Below, piece by piece: positions 16,255-24,769 of a stretch of DNA of 44,423 nucleotides (positions within the stretch are counted from its first letter, which is position 1; every line of letters begins with the position of its first letter). Below the pieces are notes generated by a model. The model made no database searches. It was not told the DNA's origin and saw nothing but the letters and a program-made list of their open reading frames with translations. Source of the DNA: JAVKSM01 sp039583705 (GTDB lineage: Bacteria; Actinomycetota; Actinomycetes; Mycobacteriales; Pseudonocardiaceae); assembly GCA_039583705.1 (NCBI GenBank), contig JAVKSM010000006.1, forward strand, positions 1 to 44,423. The letters are read 5' to 3'. Position numbers and translations under genes: made by a program.

Positions 16255-16901
16255 CCGAGGCACTGCCGGAAGGCAGCTCGCCTGCCTTGCACACGGTGGC
16301 TTGCTGGATCGCCCGTTGGCTGTTCCGGCCGTTCTACCGGATCCGGATGCACGGCAGGTACCGCGTCCCAGCCGCCGGCCCGGTGGTGATGGTCGCCAAT
16401 CACAGCGCGGCAGTGGACGGCCCGCTGCTGCTCGGGCTGCCCCGGCGCCCGACGGTGTTCCTCGTCAAGCACGAGATGTTCCGGGGTCCGCTGAGCCCGT
16501 TGTTGCACTGGATCGGCCAGCTCCCGGTCCGCCGCGGTGAACCGGACCGCCGGTCCCTGCTCGCCGCGGTTCGGGTGCTGCGGGCCGGGGGACTCGTCGG
16601 GATCTTTCCCGAGGGCAGCCGGGGCGACGGCGACGTGGTCGCCGCGCAGCACGGCGCCGCGTGGCTCGCGCGAGCGTCGGACGCGCTGGTCCTGCCGGTG
16701 GCCTGCCGCGGCACCCGGCGCCCCGCGGCGTCCGGTCGACGGTTCCGGCCGGTCGTCGATGTGCTGGTCGGCGAGCCGTTCCAGGTGCCGCCCGGCAGGG
16801 ACCGGGCCGGGCTGGCCGCGGCGACCGACCGGGTGCGCGCCGCGCTGGTTGCGGTCGTCAGGGAGCTCGACGGCATGCGCGCGGCGGCGGTGCGGCGATG
16901 A
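16251..16901 (+). CDS. plsC: 1-acyl-sn-glycerol-3-phosphate acyltransferase family
   Basis: 216 aa. Acyltransferase motif I is NHSAAVDG (the HX4D dyad), motif II is near GQLPVRRGEPDRRS, motif III is FPEGSRGDG, and motif IV is near LPVACRG. It probably makes phosphatidic acid at the membrane; the acyl and acceptor specificity cannot be read from sequence. GTG 16251 overlaps the cmk stop and its own TGA overlaps the der ATG. Confidence 0.9.
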   Translation: MTEALPEGSSPALHTVACWIARWLFRPFYRIRMHGRYRVPAAGPVVMVANHSAAVDGPLLLGLPRRPTVFLVKHEMFRGPLSPLLHWIGQLPVRRGEPDRRSLLAAVRVLRAGGLVGIFPEGSRGDGDVVAAQHGAAWLARASDALVLPVACRGTRRPAASGRRFRPVVDVLVGEPFQVPPGRDRAGLAAATDRVRAALVAVVRELDGMRAAAVRR

Positions 16902-18316
16902 CCACCGACCGCAGCGACTGGCAGTTCGACAGCCCCGACAGCCCCGACAGCCCCGACAGCTCTGGTGATCCCGGTGATCCCGGCGGCGGCCGGCAGCAGC
17001 TACCGGCGCCGGTGCTCGCGGTCGTCGGCCGCCCCAATGTCGGGAAGTCGACGCTGGTCAATCGGATGCTCGGGCGCCGCGAAGCGGTCGTGCAGGACGT
17101 CCCGGGCGTGACCCGGGACCGGGTGGCATACGACACACTGTGGAACGGGCGCCGGTTCACCATCGTCGACACCGGCGGCTGGGAGCCGGACGCCGCCGGA
17201 ATGCGGGCTGCGGTGTCCGCGCAGGCCGAGTTGGCGATCGCCACGGCGGACGCCGTGCTGCTCGTCGTGGACGCCGTCGTCGGCGCCACCGCCACCGACG
17301 AGGCCGTCGCCCGGGTGCTGCGGCGCTCGGACCGTCCGGTGCTGCTGGCCGCCACCAAGGTCGACGACGAGCGGTTGCTGGCCGACACCGCGGCACTATG
17401 GTCGCTCGGGCTGGGAGCACCCCACCCGGTCAGCGGGCTGCACGGGCGCGGCTCGGGCGACCTGCTCGACGCCGTGCTGGCTGCGCTGCCGGAAGGCCCG
17501 CGCGACGATGCGGGCGCGGGAGCCGCCGGGCCTCGCCGGGTCGCGTTGGTGGGCCGTCCCAACGTCGGCAAGTCCAGCCTGCTCAACCGGCTGGTGGGAG
17601 AGCAGCGGGCAGTGGTGGATCCGGTGGCCGGTACGACGGTGGACCCAGTCGACTCGCTGGTGGAGCTGGATGGCGAGCTGTGGCGGTTCGTGGACACCGC
17701 CGGGCTACGCAAGCGGGTGCGGACCGCCGACGGCACCGAGTACTACGCGAGCCTACGCACCCGAGCGGCGATCGAGGCCGCCGAAGTCGCGATCGTGCTG
17801 CTGGACGCGAGCGAGCCGGTGAGCGAGCAGGATCTGCGCGTCGCGACGAGCGTCGTGGCAGCCGGGCGGGCGTTGGTGCTGGCGTTCAACAAATGGGACC
17901 TCGTCGACTCTGACCGCCGGCTGCGGCTGGACCGGGAGTTGGACCGCGAGCTGGTGCGGATGCGGTGGGCGGAGCGGGTGAACGTCTCCGCGTTGACCGG
18001 ACGGTCGACGTCCAGGCTCGCGCCGGCCCTGCGCACCGCGCTGGGCTCCTGGGACCGTCGCGTGCCGACCGGCCAGCTCAACTCCTGGCTCGCCGAGGTC
18101 ATCGCCGCGACGCCACCGCCGGTTCGCGGCGGTCGCGTGTCCAAAGTGCTCTTCGCCACTCAGGCGCAGACCCGGCCACCGGCCTTCGTGCTGTTCACCA
18201 CGGGTGTCCTCGAGGCAGGTTACCGACGGTTCCTGGAACGCCGGCTGCGCGAGTCCTTCGAGTTCACCGGAACCCCGGTGCAGATCTCGGTGCGGGTACG
18301 GCAGCGGCACCGTTAG
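16898..18316 (+). CDS. der: Ribosome-associated GTPase Der (EngA)
   Basis: 472 aa. Two tandem G domains are followed by a KH-like domain, the signature of Der, which acts in 50S maturation. G1 motifs are GRPNVGKST (~45-53) and GRPNVGKSS (~220-228), with DTGGW and DTAGL switch regions and NKWD as G4 of the second domain. The KH-like domain covers the last ~110 residues. An N-terminal tail of ~35 residues contains a SPD repeat. ATG 16898 overlaps the plsC stop. Its TAG overlaps the TAA of the convergent antiporter gene. Confidence 0.95.
   Translation: MTTDRSDWQFDSPDSPDSPDSSGDPGDPGGGRQQLPAPVLAVVGRPNVGKSTLVNRMLGRREAVVQDVPGVTRDRVAYDTLWNGRRFTIVDTGGWEPDAAGMRAAVSAQAELAIATADAVLLVVDAVVGATATDEAVARVLRRSDRPVLLAATKVDDERLLADTAALWSLGLGAPHPVSGLHGRGSGDLLDAVLAALPEGPRDDAGAGAAGPRRVALVGRPNVGKSSLLNRLVGEQRAVVDPVAGTTVDPVDSLVELDGELWRFVDTAGLRKRVRTADGTEYYASLRTRAAIEAAEVAIVLLDASEPVSEQDLRVATSVVAAGRALVLAFNKWDLVDSDRRLRLDRELDRELVRMRWAERVNVSALTGRSTSRLAPALRTALGSWDRRVPTGQLNSWLAEVIAATPPPVRGGRVSKVLFATQAQTRPPAFVLFTTGVLEAGYRRFLERRLRESFEFTGTPVQISVRVRQRHR
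16928..16960 (+). repeat. 9-bp tandem repeat (GACAGCCCC)
   Basis: Three perfect units (16928-16954) plus a partial unit encode DSP repeats in the disordered N-terminus of Der. A separate GGTGATCCC doublet follows. Unit length is a multiple of three, so copy-number changes would stay in frame. Confidence 0.85.
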
Positions 18317-19785
18317 CTTCGCCGCCCGGTGAACACCAGACCCGGATCCTCCTCACGCTCCGGGTCGGCCAGCACCAGCACCTCGTCGCCGGCCTCCAGC
18401 ACCGTCGAGCCGCGCACATGCACCGGCTGCCCGTGCCGGATCACGAGGCTGATCCACAGGTCCTCGCCGAGGTCGAGGTCGCCGATGGGCCGGCCCGCCG
18501 CGGGCGCCCCGGCTGCGACGAGGTAGCGGCGCACTCCCTCCGGCCGGTTGCGGAAACGCACCCCGAGCGACCACGGGCGGGGCTCCACCTCACGCATCGG
18601 CACGCCACAGCGGGCCGCGACGGTGGGGACCAGGCCGCCCTGCACGATCACCGAGAACGCGACCACCACGAAGATCACCTCGTAGACGAGCAGGTTGTCG
18701 ACCGACCGTGAGACGAGGACGTAGGTGCCCAGCAGCACCGGCACCGCCCCCTTGAGGCCGGACCAGAGCACGAACAGGCGCTCCCCGATCCGCAGCCGGA
18801 CCGCCAGTAGCAGTGCCCCGACGAGCAGCGGCCGGACCACGAAGGCCAGCAACGCGGCGAGCGCCAGGCCGATGAGCCACGCATCCCGCCGCCCCAGGGT
18901 CGACAGCGAGATCGTCAAGCCGAGCACGACGAAGGCGACGATCTCCGAGAGGCTGGCGAGTGAGGAGTGGAACCGTTCGATCTCACCTTTGAACGGTGCC
19001 CTGGCGTCGCCGATGAGGATGCCGGCGACGAACACCGCGAGGAAGCCGGAGCCGTGCGCCACAGTCGCGGCGCCGTAGAGCGCGATCGAGGAGGCCAACG
19101 TGCGCAGCGGGTAGAGGCCCTCGCTGGGCAGCGGCAGCCGTCGCATGGCCTGCAGCAGCAACCAGCCGCCCGCGATGCCGATCGCCGCGCCCACGGCCAT
19201 CTGGAGGGCGAAGGTGCCCAGCACGCTGCCGACCGCGCCGGGTCCGGAGTCGCCGCCGATGGTGAGCAGGCTGACCAGCAGCGCGATCCCGACCGGGTCG
19301 TTCGCGCCGGACTCACCCTCGAGGATCACGCCGGCCCGCCCGGGGACCTCCCGGCTGCCCAGCACCGAGAACACCACGGCGGGGTCGGTCGGGGCCAGGG
19401 CGGTCCCCAGCAGCAGCGCGACCAGCCAAGGGAAGCCGAAGAGCAGGTGCGCGAGCAGCGCCACGGCGCCCGCGGTGAGGAAGGTGCCGACGACGCCGAC
19501 CACGAGTACCGGACCGACCGCGTGCCGCAGCCGCCGCCAGCCGATGTGCATGCCGCCGTCGAAGAGGATGAGCGCGAGTGCAACCGTGACGATCTGCTCC
19601 ACGGCGCTGATCGGGATCCCCTGCAGCGACGGCACCACGTCGGAGGCCGCGCCCGCGCCGAGCAGGAAGATCGCCGGAGCCGGGATGCGCAGCCGGGCGC
19701 TGATCCGGTTGGACAGCAGCGCCGCGGAGACGACCGCCGCGGCCACCAGCAGCGTGAGGCCGAACGGCTCGATGTCTTCCAGCAC
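18313..19785 (-). CDS. CPA1 cation/proton antiporter with TrkA-C domain
   Basis: 490 aa. About twelve hydrophobic segments fill residues 10-395. The exchanger core has TALAPTDPAVVFSVLG and GESGANDPVGIALL, the ion-binding Asp regions of CPA1/NhaP2-type K+ or Na+/H+ antiporters. A cytoplasmic TrkA-C-like domain fills the last ~80 residues (GRPIGDLDLGEDLWISLVIRHG). Start is GTG 19785. It runs against der, the two stop codons overlapping inside TTAG at 18313-18316. The ion (K+ or Na+) cannot be decided from sequence. Confidence 0.9.
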   Translation of the reverse strand: MLEDIEPFGLTLLVAAAVVSAALLSNRISARLRIPAPAIFLLGAGAASDVVPSLQGIPISAVEQIVTVALALILFDGGMHIGWRRLRHAVGPVLVVGVVGTFLTAGAVALLAHLLFGFPWLVALLLGTALAPTDPAVVFSVLGSREVPGRAGVILEGESGANDPVGIALLVSLLTIGGDSGPGAVGSVLGTFALQMAVGAAIGIAGGWLLLQAMRRLPLPSEGLYPLRTLASSIALYGAATVAHGSGFLAVFVAGILIGDARAPFKGEIERFHSSLASLSEIVAFVVLGLTISLSTLGRRDAWLIGLALAALLAFVVRPLLVGALLLAVRLRIGERLFVLWSGLKGAVPVLLGTYVLVSRSVDNLLVYEVIFVVVAFSVIVQGGLVPTVAARCGVPMREVEPRPWSLGVRFRNRPEGVRRYLVAAGAPAAGRPIGDLDLGEDLWISLVIRHGQPVHVRGSTVLEAGDEVLVLADPEREEDPGLVFTGRRS

Positions 19786-19843
19786 AAGCCAAGCTTCCCG
19801 TGCGGCCCGGGCTACGGCGAGCCAGCCGGCGGCCGGGATGCGG

Positions 19844-19849
19844 TAGCCT
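19844..19849 (+). promoter_or_regulatory. -10 element TAGCCT of the tRNA-Pro gene
   Basis: TAGCCT ends 8 nt before the mature 5' end of the tRNA, a typical promoter distance for a single tRNA gene. Confidence 0.5.
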
Positions 19850-19857
19850 GACCCGCA

Positions 19858-19931
<74 letters not shown>

Positions 19932-19997
19932 CACGAGAAACCGCAGGTCAGCGGCGTACTCTTGCGTGACTCAGGCCGGTGTTAGACCCTGGGGGAT

Positions 19998-20020
19998 CGT
20001 GGTCCACCAGGTGGTCCACG
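19998..20020 (+). repeat. Imperfect dyad / direct repeat before the integrase remnant
   Basis: GTGGTCCAC occurs at 19999-20007 and again at 20011-20019. With flanking C/G the two copies also fold into a hairpin (5 bp, T-T mismatch, 4 bp, 3-nt loop). It lies ~23 bp upstream of the integrase start. It could be an integrase arm-type site or an operator; the function is not shown. Confidence 0.5.
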
Positions 20021-20042
20021 AGCGGGGCTACGGTGCTGGGTC

Positions 20043-20213
20043 ATGCCGAGGTCTAACGAGGCCGCGCAACGGCCGCCGCGCCAGCGCGGGAATATCCGGC
20101 CCCACCGCGGGGGCTATCAGGTCCGTGTGACGGCTGGCGCCGATCCGGTCACCGGCGCCCGCATCGTGCTCTGCGAGACCAGCCCGACGATGCTCGTCTC
20201 ATCTATCCGTTAG
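20043..20213 (+). pseudogene. Tyrosine integrase, N-terminal fragment
   Basis: 56 codons from ATG 20043. Residues ~15-46 (RGNIRPHRGGYQVRV, then AGADPVTGARIVL) match the arm-binding N-terminal domain of phage/AICE integrases. Homology ends near 20190, where group II intron sequence begins, and a stop occurs at 20211. Core-binding and catalytic domains are absent. Its place 111 bp after a tRNA gene is the classical position of an integrase that uses the tRNA as att site. Confidence 0.75.
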
Positions 20214-20840
20214 AACTCGGTCATCCAGGCCCAGTGGGTGAAAATTTCGGGCTGTCTTTTGAGCAGCCCGTGCCACCACCGTTTGGCCTTCTTGAACGAC
20301 CGCAGCCGTTTGAACTTCCGTCGTGCCCAGCGCACCAGGTAGGTGTTGATGCCCCGTAGGAGGCCGTCGAGTTCGGTCCGGTAGAACTTCCCGTAGTAGC
20401 TCATCCAGCCACGGATGATCGGATTCATCCACTCGGCGAGTTCTGCCAGGTCCGCGGTGGTGCGCAGGTGGACCCGCCGGCGGCGGATTTCCTGCCCCAT
20501 CTTCTTGGGCGCATCCCGGCTGACCGCCGGGAGGAACGCGGCGAACATGCTCGTCCCGTTCCGGGTTGGAGCTTTCCTGGCGCGGAAGGTGTAGCCGAGG
20601 AAGGTAAACGACGTGCACTCATAGCTGAATCGCCGCTTCCGGTCCTTGCAGTACACGATCCTGGTCTTGGTCGGTGCAGCCGCAGCCCGACCTGCTCCAT
20701 CCTCTCAGCCAGCGCCGCCAGGACCCCTCGGGCCTGGCGCTCGGTCACGCAGTGCACCACCGCATCATCGGCGTAACGCTCGAACTCCACGGCCGGGAAT
20801 TCCCGCGCCAGCCAGGAGTCGAACGCATAATGCATGAACG
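20210..20840 (-). pseudogene. ltrA: Group II intron reverse transcriptase/maturase, 3' fragment
   Basis: The minus strand encodes the end of the RT domain with the YADDAVVHC active site, then thumb and maturase (GIIM) regions (TFLGYTFRARKA, IIRGWMSYYGKFYR). One base is missing near 20675, where CAC-CCG-ACC reads CAC-CGA-CCA; this shifts the frame before RIVYCKDRKRR. The N-terminal two thirds of RT are absent beyond ~20840. No intron domain V/VI is evident after the stop at 20210, where integrase sequence takes over. The fragment cannot encode an active maturase. Confidence 0.85.
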
Positions 20841-21012
20841 GGCGACGCCGAAGGGCCACACCTTCATCTCCCGTGCAGCACCACATCAAGCAAGCCACTA
20901 CCTACCCATGCGACTCCTCTCCGCGCTCGCGGCGCAACAATGCCACGTAGCTTACTTTGATCATGGTGTTGGTCTGAGGTTTTCTGGTTCGTCTCGGCGT
21001 GGCTGGCTGATC
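20841..21012. other. Unassigned spacer between mobile fragments
   Basis: 172 bp with a locally lower GC stretch (20930-20995, with TTACTTTGATCATGG). No coding homology is recognised. The left end of the IS4-type element probably lies in it, but no terminal inverted repeat could be paired because the right end is missing. Confidence 0.4.
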
Positions 21013-21452
21013 TTGGCTGCTGGTGGTGACAGCGTGCCCGGCTGTGGATCAAGCTGGGGGTGGTGCGGCCGGATCAGGTGTCGCTGGGGGTGCTGGTCAC
21101 GGCGGTGCCCCGGGATGTGGTGGACGCGGCCGTGGCGGGGTGCGGGGTCGGAGCGCGGCGGTCGGGGGGAAGCTGCCGCCGCGTGGTGGCGTAGCTGACG
21201 ATGGGGATGTGTCTGTTCGCCGAGGACGATTACGAGGAGGTCGCGGCGAAGCTGACCGGCGCGTTTGACCGGTGGGGCTGCTGGGACGCGGCGTGGACGG
21301 TGCCGACCGCCGCCGGGATCACCCAGGGCCGTAAGCGATTGGGCCCGAGGGTGTTGGCCGAGGTGTTCGAGCAGGTCGCCGGGCCGGTGGCGGCGCTGGC
21401 GACCCGGGGGGCATGGCTGCGGGGGTGGCGGCTGCTGGCGATCGACGAGAGT
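21013..21452 (+). pseudogene. IS4-type DDE transposase, N-terminal fragment
   Basis: Frame 21042 onward reads LWIKLGVVRPDQVSLGVL, then MGMCLFAEDDYEEVAAKL and RGWRLLAIDES, matching the N-terminal domain of actinobacterial IS4-family transposases up to the first catalytic Asp. A frameshift near 21040 separates the putative TTG start at 21013. An amber codon lies at 21192-21194 (VVA*LTMG, where family members have Tyr). The sequence stops at 21452, directly against the stop of the rep remnant. The remaining DDE residues are lost. Confidence 0.8.
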
Positions 21453-22173
21453 CTAGGAAACCTGCTTGGTGAGCCGCTTGACGGCGTACCAGCGGCGCAG
21501 GATGCGCCCGGCGGCGATGCCGACAGCCAGGTCTTGAAGTCGGCCTCCCGCAGCTGCCCCGTCTCCGGATCGGCCAGCACGGTGAAGCGCATGGGGGGTG
21601 TGGTGGAGATGTGGACGTGCGGGGCGCGACGGTGAGCCAGTCCCCGGGGTAGGTCAGGGTGAGCATCGCCGACAACCGCCCCGAGCGGTCCACCAACGTC
21701 GAATCGGGTGAGCGGCAGGCCGGGCAGGCATTGAGCAGCTCGCAGAAGTCCGCCCCGCAGCTCGTGCAGACCCGGTAGCGGCCGTACAGCCGGGTGTAGT
21801 CCAGGTCGGACAGCCGGGCGACCATGCGGGCGCGGGAGCGGGCGGACCAGGCCACGATCGTGCCCCGGGTCGCCAGCAGCTCGGGCACGTCCTCGCCGGT
21901 GGCGAGGAAGGTGGCGGCTATGTCGGCCTCGGCGCGCTCGCGGCGTTGCTCGCGTTCGTGGTTGCGTTCGGCTTTCGCGTAGTCCCTGGTGCGCACGCGG
22001 ATGACGCCGGGGCTGATGACGATCTCCTACCGCGGCCCCTCACCGAGCACCGCGCCCCGCCCGCCGGTCTCGGTGATCGTCGGGAGGAGGTCGGCGGCGG
22101 TGTGCACCAGTTCGGGCGTGGGAAACGCCGGCCGCCACAGCTCGTCGGTCCACAGCTCGTCCGTCCGGTCCAT
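21453..22173 (-). pseudogene. HUH-type plasmid/AICE replication initiator, broken
   Basis: From ATG 22173 one frame reads DRTDELWTDELWRPAFPTP, meets an amber codon at 22027-22029, and continues with ERNHEREQRRERAEADI, the zinc-ribbon-like CTSCGADF...CPAC, and MLTLTYPGDWLTVAP. A deletion near 21625 then joins it out of frame to APHVHISTTPP, containing the HxH motif of rolling-circle initiators. A second deletion near 21530 joins TWLS to VGIAAGRILRRWYAVKR, and TAG is at 21453. I recall this arrangement from actinobacterial Rep proteins; the gene is clearly inactive. Confidence 0.75.
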
Positions 22174-22493
22174 GCCGGGTGCTGTCGCCGCGCGGACAGA
22201 TATGGCACATGGGACAAGCCCACCGCCGGCCGGCGGCGCCCCGGTCCCGTCGAGCAGGCCGGGCCGGCCCACGGCGACGGCCCCCACTGCCGACCGGGCC
22301 TGACGGACCGAACGGGACGGAAAGCCCGAGGTCATGGACGGTTACGAACGGCGGCACACGGCCTGCCGAGGCTTTGGGAGCGAGGGACCGTGGGTTCACA
22401 TCCCGCCACCCCGACCAGGCCAGGGGAGGGCCAGTCAGAGGAGGCGCCAGCGATCATGCGCTCCGGCCGGACCCTGGATAGGTGGCAGGCGTG
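22174..22493. other. Non-coding remnant region around the tRNA fragment
   Basis: Apart from the tRNA-Pro 3' fragment (22371-22417) nothing recognisable is present. Open frames here are short and compositionally random. 22174-22370 probably belongs to the decayed element and 22418-22493 to the 3' flank of the YceI gene. Confidence 0.5.
22371..22417 (+). pseudogene. 3' half of a tRNA-Pro(UGG) gene
   Basis: From the anticodon loop (TTTGGGA, anticodon TGG at 22375-22377) to the end, the geometry is that of a tRNA: 3' anticodon strand GCGAG, 5-nt variable loop, T-stem GTGGG/CCCGC, 3' acceptor strand CACCCCG, A73 and encoded CCA. The 5' half is absent: the sequence before 22371 does not pair with GCGAG. 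The T-loop reads TTCACAT, with C in place of the universal A58. Truncation at the anticodon loop is typical for att sites of tRNA-integrating elements. Confidence 0.75.
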
Positions 22494-23345
22494 TCAGTCA
22501 CCGGCCGGGCCGGGCGCCGTGGGTTGTTGGTGTACCGCTTCCGCGTCGATGGCTATGCGCAGGGTGCGGCCGACGGCGAAGACCCCGACGAGGAGGGATT
22601 GGTTCCAGATCATGCCGAAATGGTCGCGGTCGAGTTGGGTGACGGCGCTGAACCCGGCGCGGGTGCCGCCCCAGGGATCCTGTCCGACGCCCAGGTAGCT
22701 GACCTGCAGCGGCACCGGCCGCGTGACGTCTTTCATGGTGAGTCGGCCCTCCAGTGTCCAACTGTTGTCGCGAAGCACGGTCAGGCCGCGGCCGGTGTAG
22801 CGGATTTCGGGAAACGTTGCGACGTCGAGGAAGTCCGGTGAGCGCAGGTGGGTGTCGCGGTCGGCGTTGTCGGTGTCGATGCTGGCCGCAGCGATCACCA
22901 CCTCGACCGAGCTGTGCTCCAGGGGCTGGGCCACCTGGAGGGTTCCGGTGAATTCCCGGAACCGGCCGTGGATTTTGGCGAAGCCCAGGTGGACAGCGGT
23001 GGCCGAGATTCTGGAGTGGATCGGGTCGACGTACCAGCAACCGGGGGTGGGGAGCGCCGCCCCCCCGGCGTTGGTGAGCACCAGCCGGCCCAGCTCGACA
23101 GGTTCGGTGCAGGTGACCACGCCGGTGCGGGCCTGCGGAGTGTGCCCGGCGGCCGCGGCGATCACGGTGTAGGTGCCGGCGGGCAGACCGGGCACGGTGA
23201 AGCTCCCGTCGGGGGCCACGGTGCTCCGGCCGGCTTGCCCACCGGTGGCGTCGATGACGGTGATCACCGCATGCGGGATCGGCCACCCGTCGCGGGTGAC
23301 CACCAGGCCGGTGAGCAGGCCGTGCCTGGTCTCCGTGGCAGCCAT
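22494..23345 (-). CDS. YceI-family protein with N-terminal carboxypeptidase-regulatory-like domain
   Basis: 283 aa. Residues ~9-90 form a beta-sandwich carboxypeptidase-regulatory-like domain (TGLVVTRDGWPIPHAVITV, DGSFTVPGLPAGTYTVIA). Residues ~104-270 are a YceI lipocalin-like domain (WYVDPIHSRISATAVHLGF, SPDFLDVATFPEIRYT, LTMKDVTRPVPL). YceI proteins bind polyisoprenoid-like lipids, usually in the periplasm, but no signal peptide is present here. ATG 23345 is chosen for the GAGGAG site just upstream. It starts 5 nt after the preceding stop, so it is coupled to the transporter-derived gene. Ligand unknown. Confidence 0.88.
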   Translation of the reverse strand: MAATETRHGLLTGLVVTRDGWPIPHAVITVIDATGGQAGRSTVAPDGSFTVPGLPAGTYTVIAAAAGHTPQARTGVVTCTEPVELGRLVLTNAGGAALPTPGCWYVDPIHSRISATAVHLGFAKIHGRFREFTGTLQVAQPLEHSSVEVVIAAASIDTDNADRDTHLRSPDFLDVATFPEIRYTGRGLTVLRDNSWTLEGRLTMKDVTRPVPLQVSYLGVGQDPWGGTRAGFSAVTQLDRDHFGMIWNQSLLVGVFAVGRTLRIAIDAEAVHQQPTAPGPAGD

Positions 23346-23350
23346 GCTCC

Positions 23351-24754
23351 TCACTCCCACACGTTGCTGCTGGTCGCGCCGTCGGCCACCGTGCCACTGG
23401 TCAGGGTAGGGGGATGCAGGGTCAGCACGGTTTCGGTGGGTTCGCCGGCGGACAGCGCCACCTCGGCGGCCACCGGGGGGTAGCCGGTCGCGATCAGGGT
23501 GTAGGAGCCGGGTTGCAGGTCGTCGAAGACGAACCCGCCGTCCTTCCCGCTGATGACCGAACCGATCACGACGCCCTCCGGGTCCATCAGGGTGACCAGC
23601 GCCTCGGGCACGGGGAGACCAGCACTGGCGGTGAGGACGTAGCCCAGTAGCCGCGCGCGCGCGACGACCTCCACATCGTGGCGCAGGTGTCCCTCGGCGG
23701 GCACCTGAATGCTGTGCGCGACCGGCTGCAGCGCCAGCGCGGCCACGGTGAGGGTGTAGTCGCCCTCCGCGAGGTTGCTGAGCTCGAACCCGCCGTCCTG
23801 CCGGGTGCTCGTCGCCGCCCGCACGTCTCCTCGGATGTCGGTGAGCGTGACCACGGCATCGGGGACCGCGTTCCCGGAGCCGGCCGCCCGGACGGTGCCG
23901 CCCAGGCTGGCGCCGGCAGCGGCCAGCGCGACATTGTGGCGCACCGGCACGTCGGCAACCGCGACCAGCGCTGCCTGAGGCTGGTGGGTGGCCGAGGCGC
24001 AGATCACCAGGAAGGTGCCCCCGCTCGGCGGGATGAGTTGATAGCGCCCATCGTCGTCGGCTCCCTCCCGGTCCAACTGCCGACCTGACAGGTCGGCCAG
24101 GGTCAGGGCCGCCCCCGGCACCGGCACCCCCCCGGCCTGGGTGACCTGCCCGAAAATCATCGGTTCTGGGCGGTGGCCCTGCCCGCCGCTCGCATCCACC
24201 GCCGCCGGTGCCTCCTCGTCCTTACCCCAGGCGCCCACCAGCGGGAGGGGGGTGGTGGTGGTGGGGTCGGGAGGCTGGACGGACTCGACGGACGCGGCCC
24301 GGCGACGGCCGGGCAGGAACCGGTCCGTCGCGACCGACACCGGAACCAGCCCGGGACGATGGCCGTTGCGGCCGGTGCCGCCGACGCTGCCCGGCTGAGC
24401 AAGTCCGATCGCTCCGGCCGGCACCGGTGCGAGGGTCGTCCCGGCCTCGGCGGCTGGTTCGGCGGCGCGAGCCTGAATACCGGACTGGGTGCGCAACGGG
24501 ACCTCCTTGAGGAGCAGCACCGCCGCGAGGGCGATGAAGACGACACCAGCGGCGATCATGAACATCAATTGCATCGGGTCGGAGAAGCCGACCAGGAACG
24601 GCCGGGCCAGCCGCGGGTCCAGATGTTGCAGGAAGGAGGAGTCCGGCAGCGTGCCAGTCCCGGCTCCGCCGAGGCCATCGCCCGGCACGGCGCGCAGCAC
24701 CGGGCTGCTGGCGGGGTTGGTCCGCACCGCCGGGTCGGTGAGCGCGGCCTGCAA
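23351..24754 (-). CDS. MFS transporter C-terminal remnant with three carboxypeptidase-regulatory-like domains
   Basis: 467 codons from TTG 24754. Residues 1-60 resemble the last loop of a DHA2-type MFS exporter, and 62-83 is the final membrane helix (MFMIAAGVVFIALAAVLLL), followed by basic KEVPLR (C-terminus inside). A Pro/Thr-rich linker (95-195) leads to three related beta-sandwich domains at ~199-275, 284-365 and 369-448. The rest of the transporter (about thirteen helices) is missing: the MarR stop is only 15 nt upstream. Either an internal deletion made a pseudogene, or a one-helix membrane protein survives. The long open frame suggests that loss is recent or the product is retained. Confidence 0.7.
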   Translation of the reverse strand: MQAALTDPAVRTNPASSPVLRAVPGDGLGGAGTGTLPDSSFLQHLDPRLARPFLVGFSDPMQLMFMIAAGVVFIALAAVLLLKEVPLRTQSGIQARAAEPAAEAGTTLAPVPAGAIGLAQPGSVGGTGRNGHRPGLVPVSVATDRFLPGRRRAASVESVQPPDPTTTTPLPLVGAWGKDEEAPAAVDASGGQGHRPEPMIFGQVTQAGGVPVPGAALTLADLSGRQLDREGADDDGRYQLIPPSGGTFLVICASATHQPQAALVAVADVPVRHNVALAAAGASLGGTVRAAGSGNAVPDAVVTLTDIRGDVRAATSTRQDGGFELSNLAEGDYTLTVAALALQPVAHSIQVPAEGHLRHDVEVVARARLLGYVLTASAGLPVPEALVTLMDPEGVVIGSVISGKDGGFVFDDLQPGSYTLIATGYPPVAAEVALSAGEPTETVLTLHPPTLTSGTVADGATSSNVWE

Positions 24755-24769
24755 GCCCCGTCGTCGCGG

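Noticed and set aside
21918..22335. Two overlapping minus-strand frames as separate small genes
   Set aside because: They are pieces of the rep remnant: 22173-22030 lies in the same frame as the downstream part and is interrupted by a single amber codon; the other is a shifted frame.
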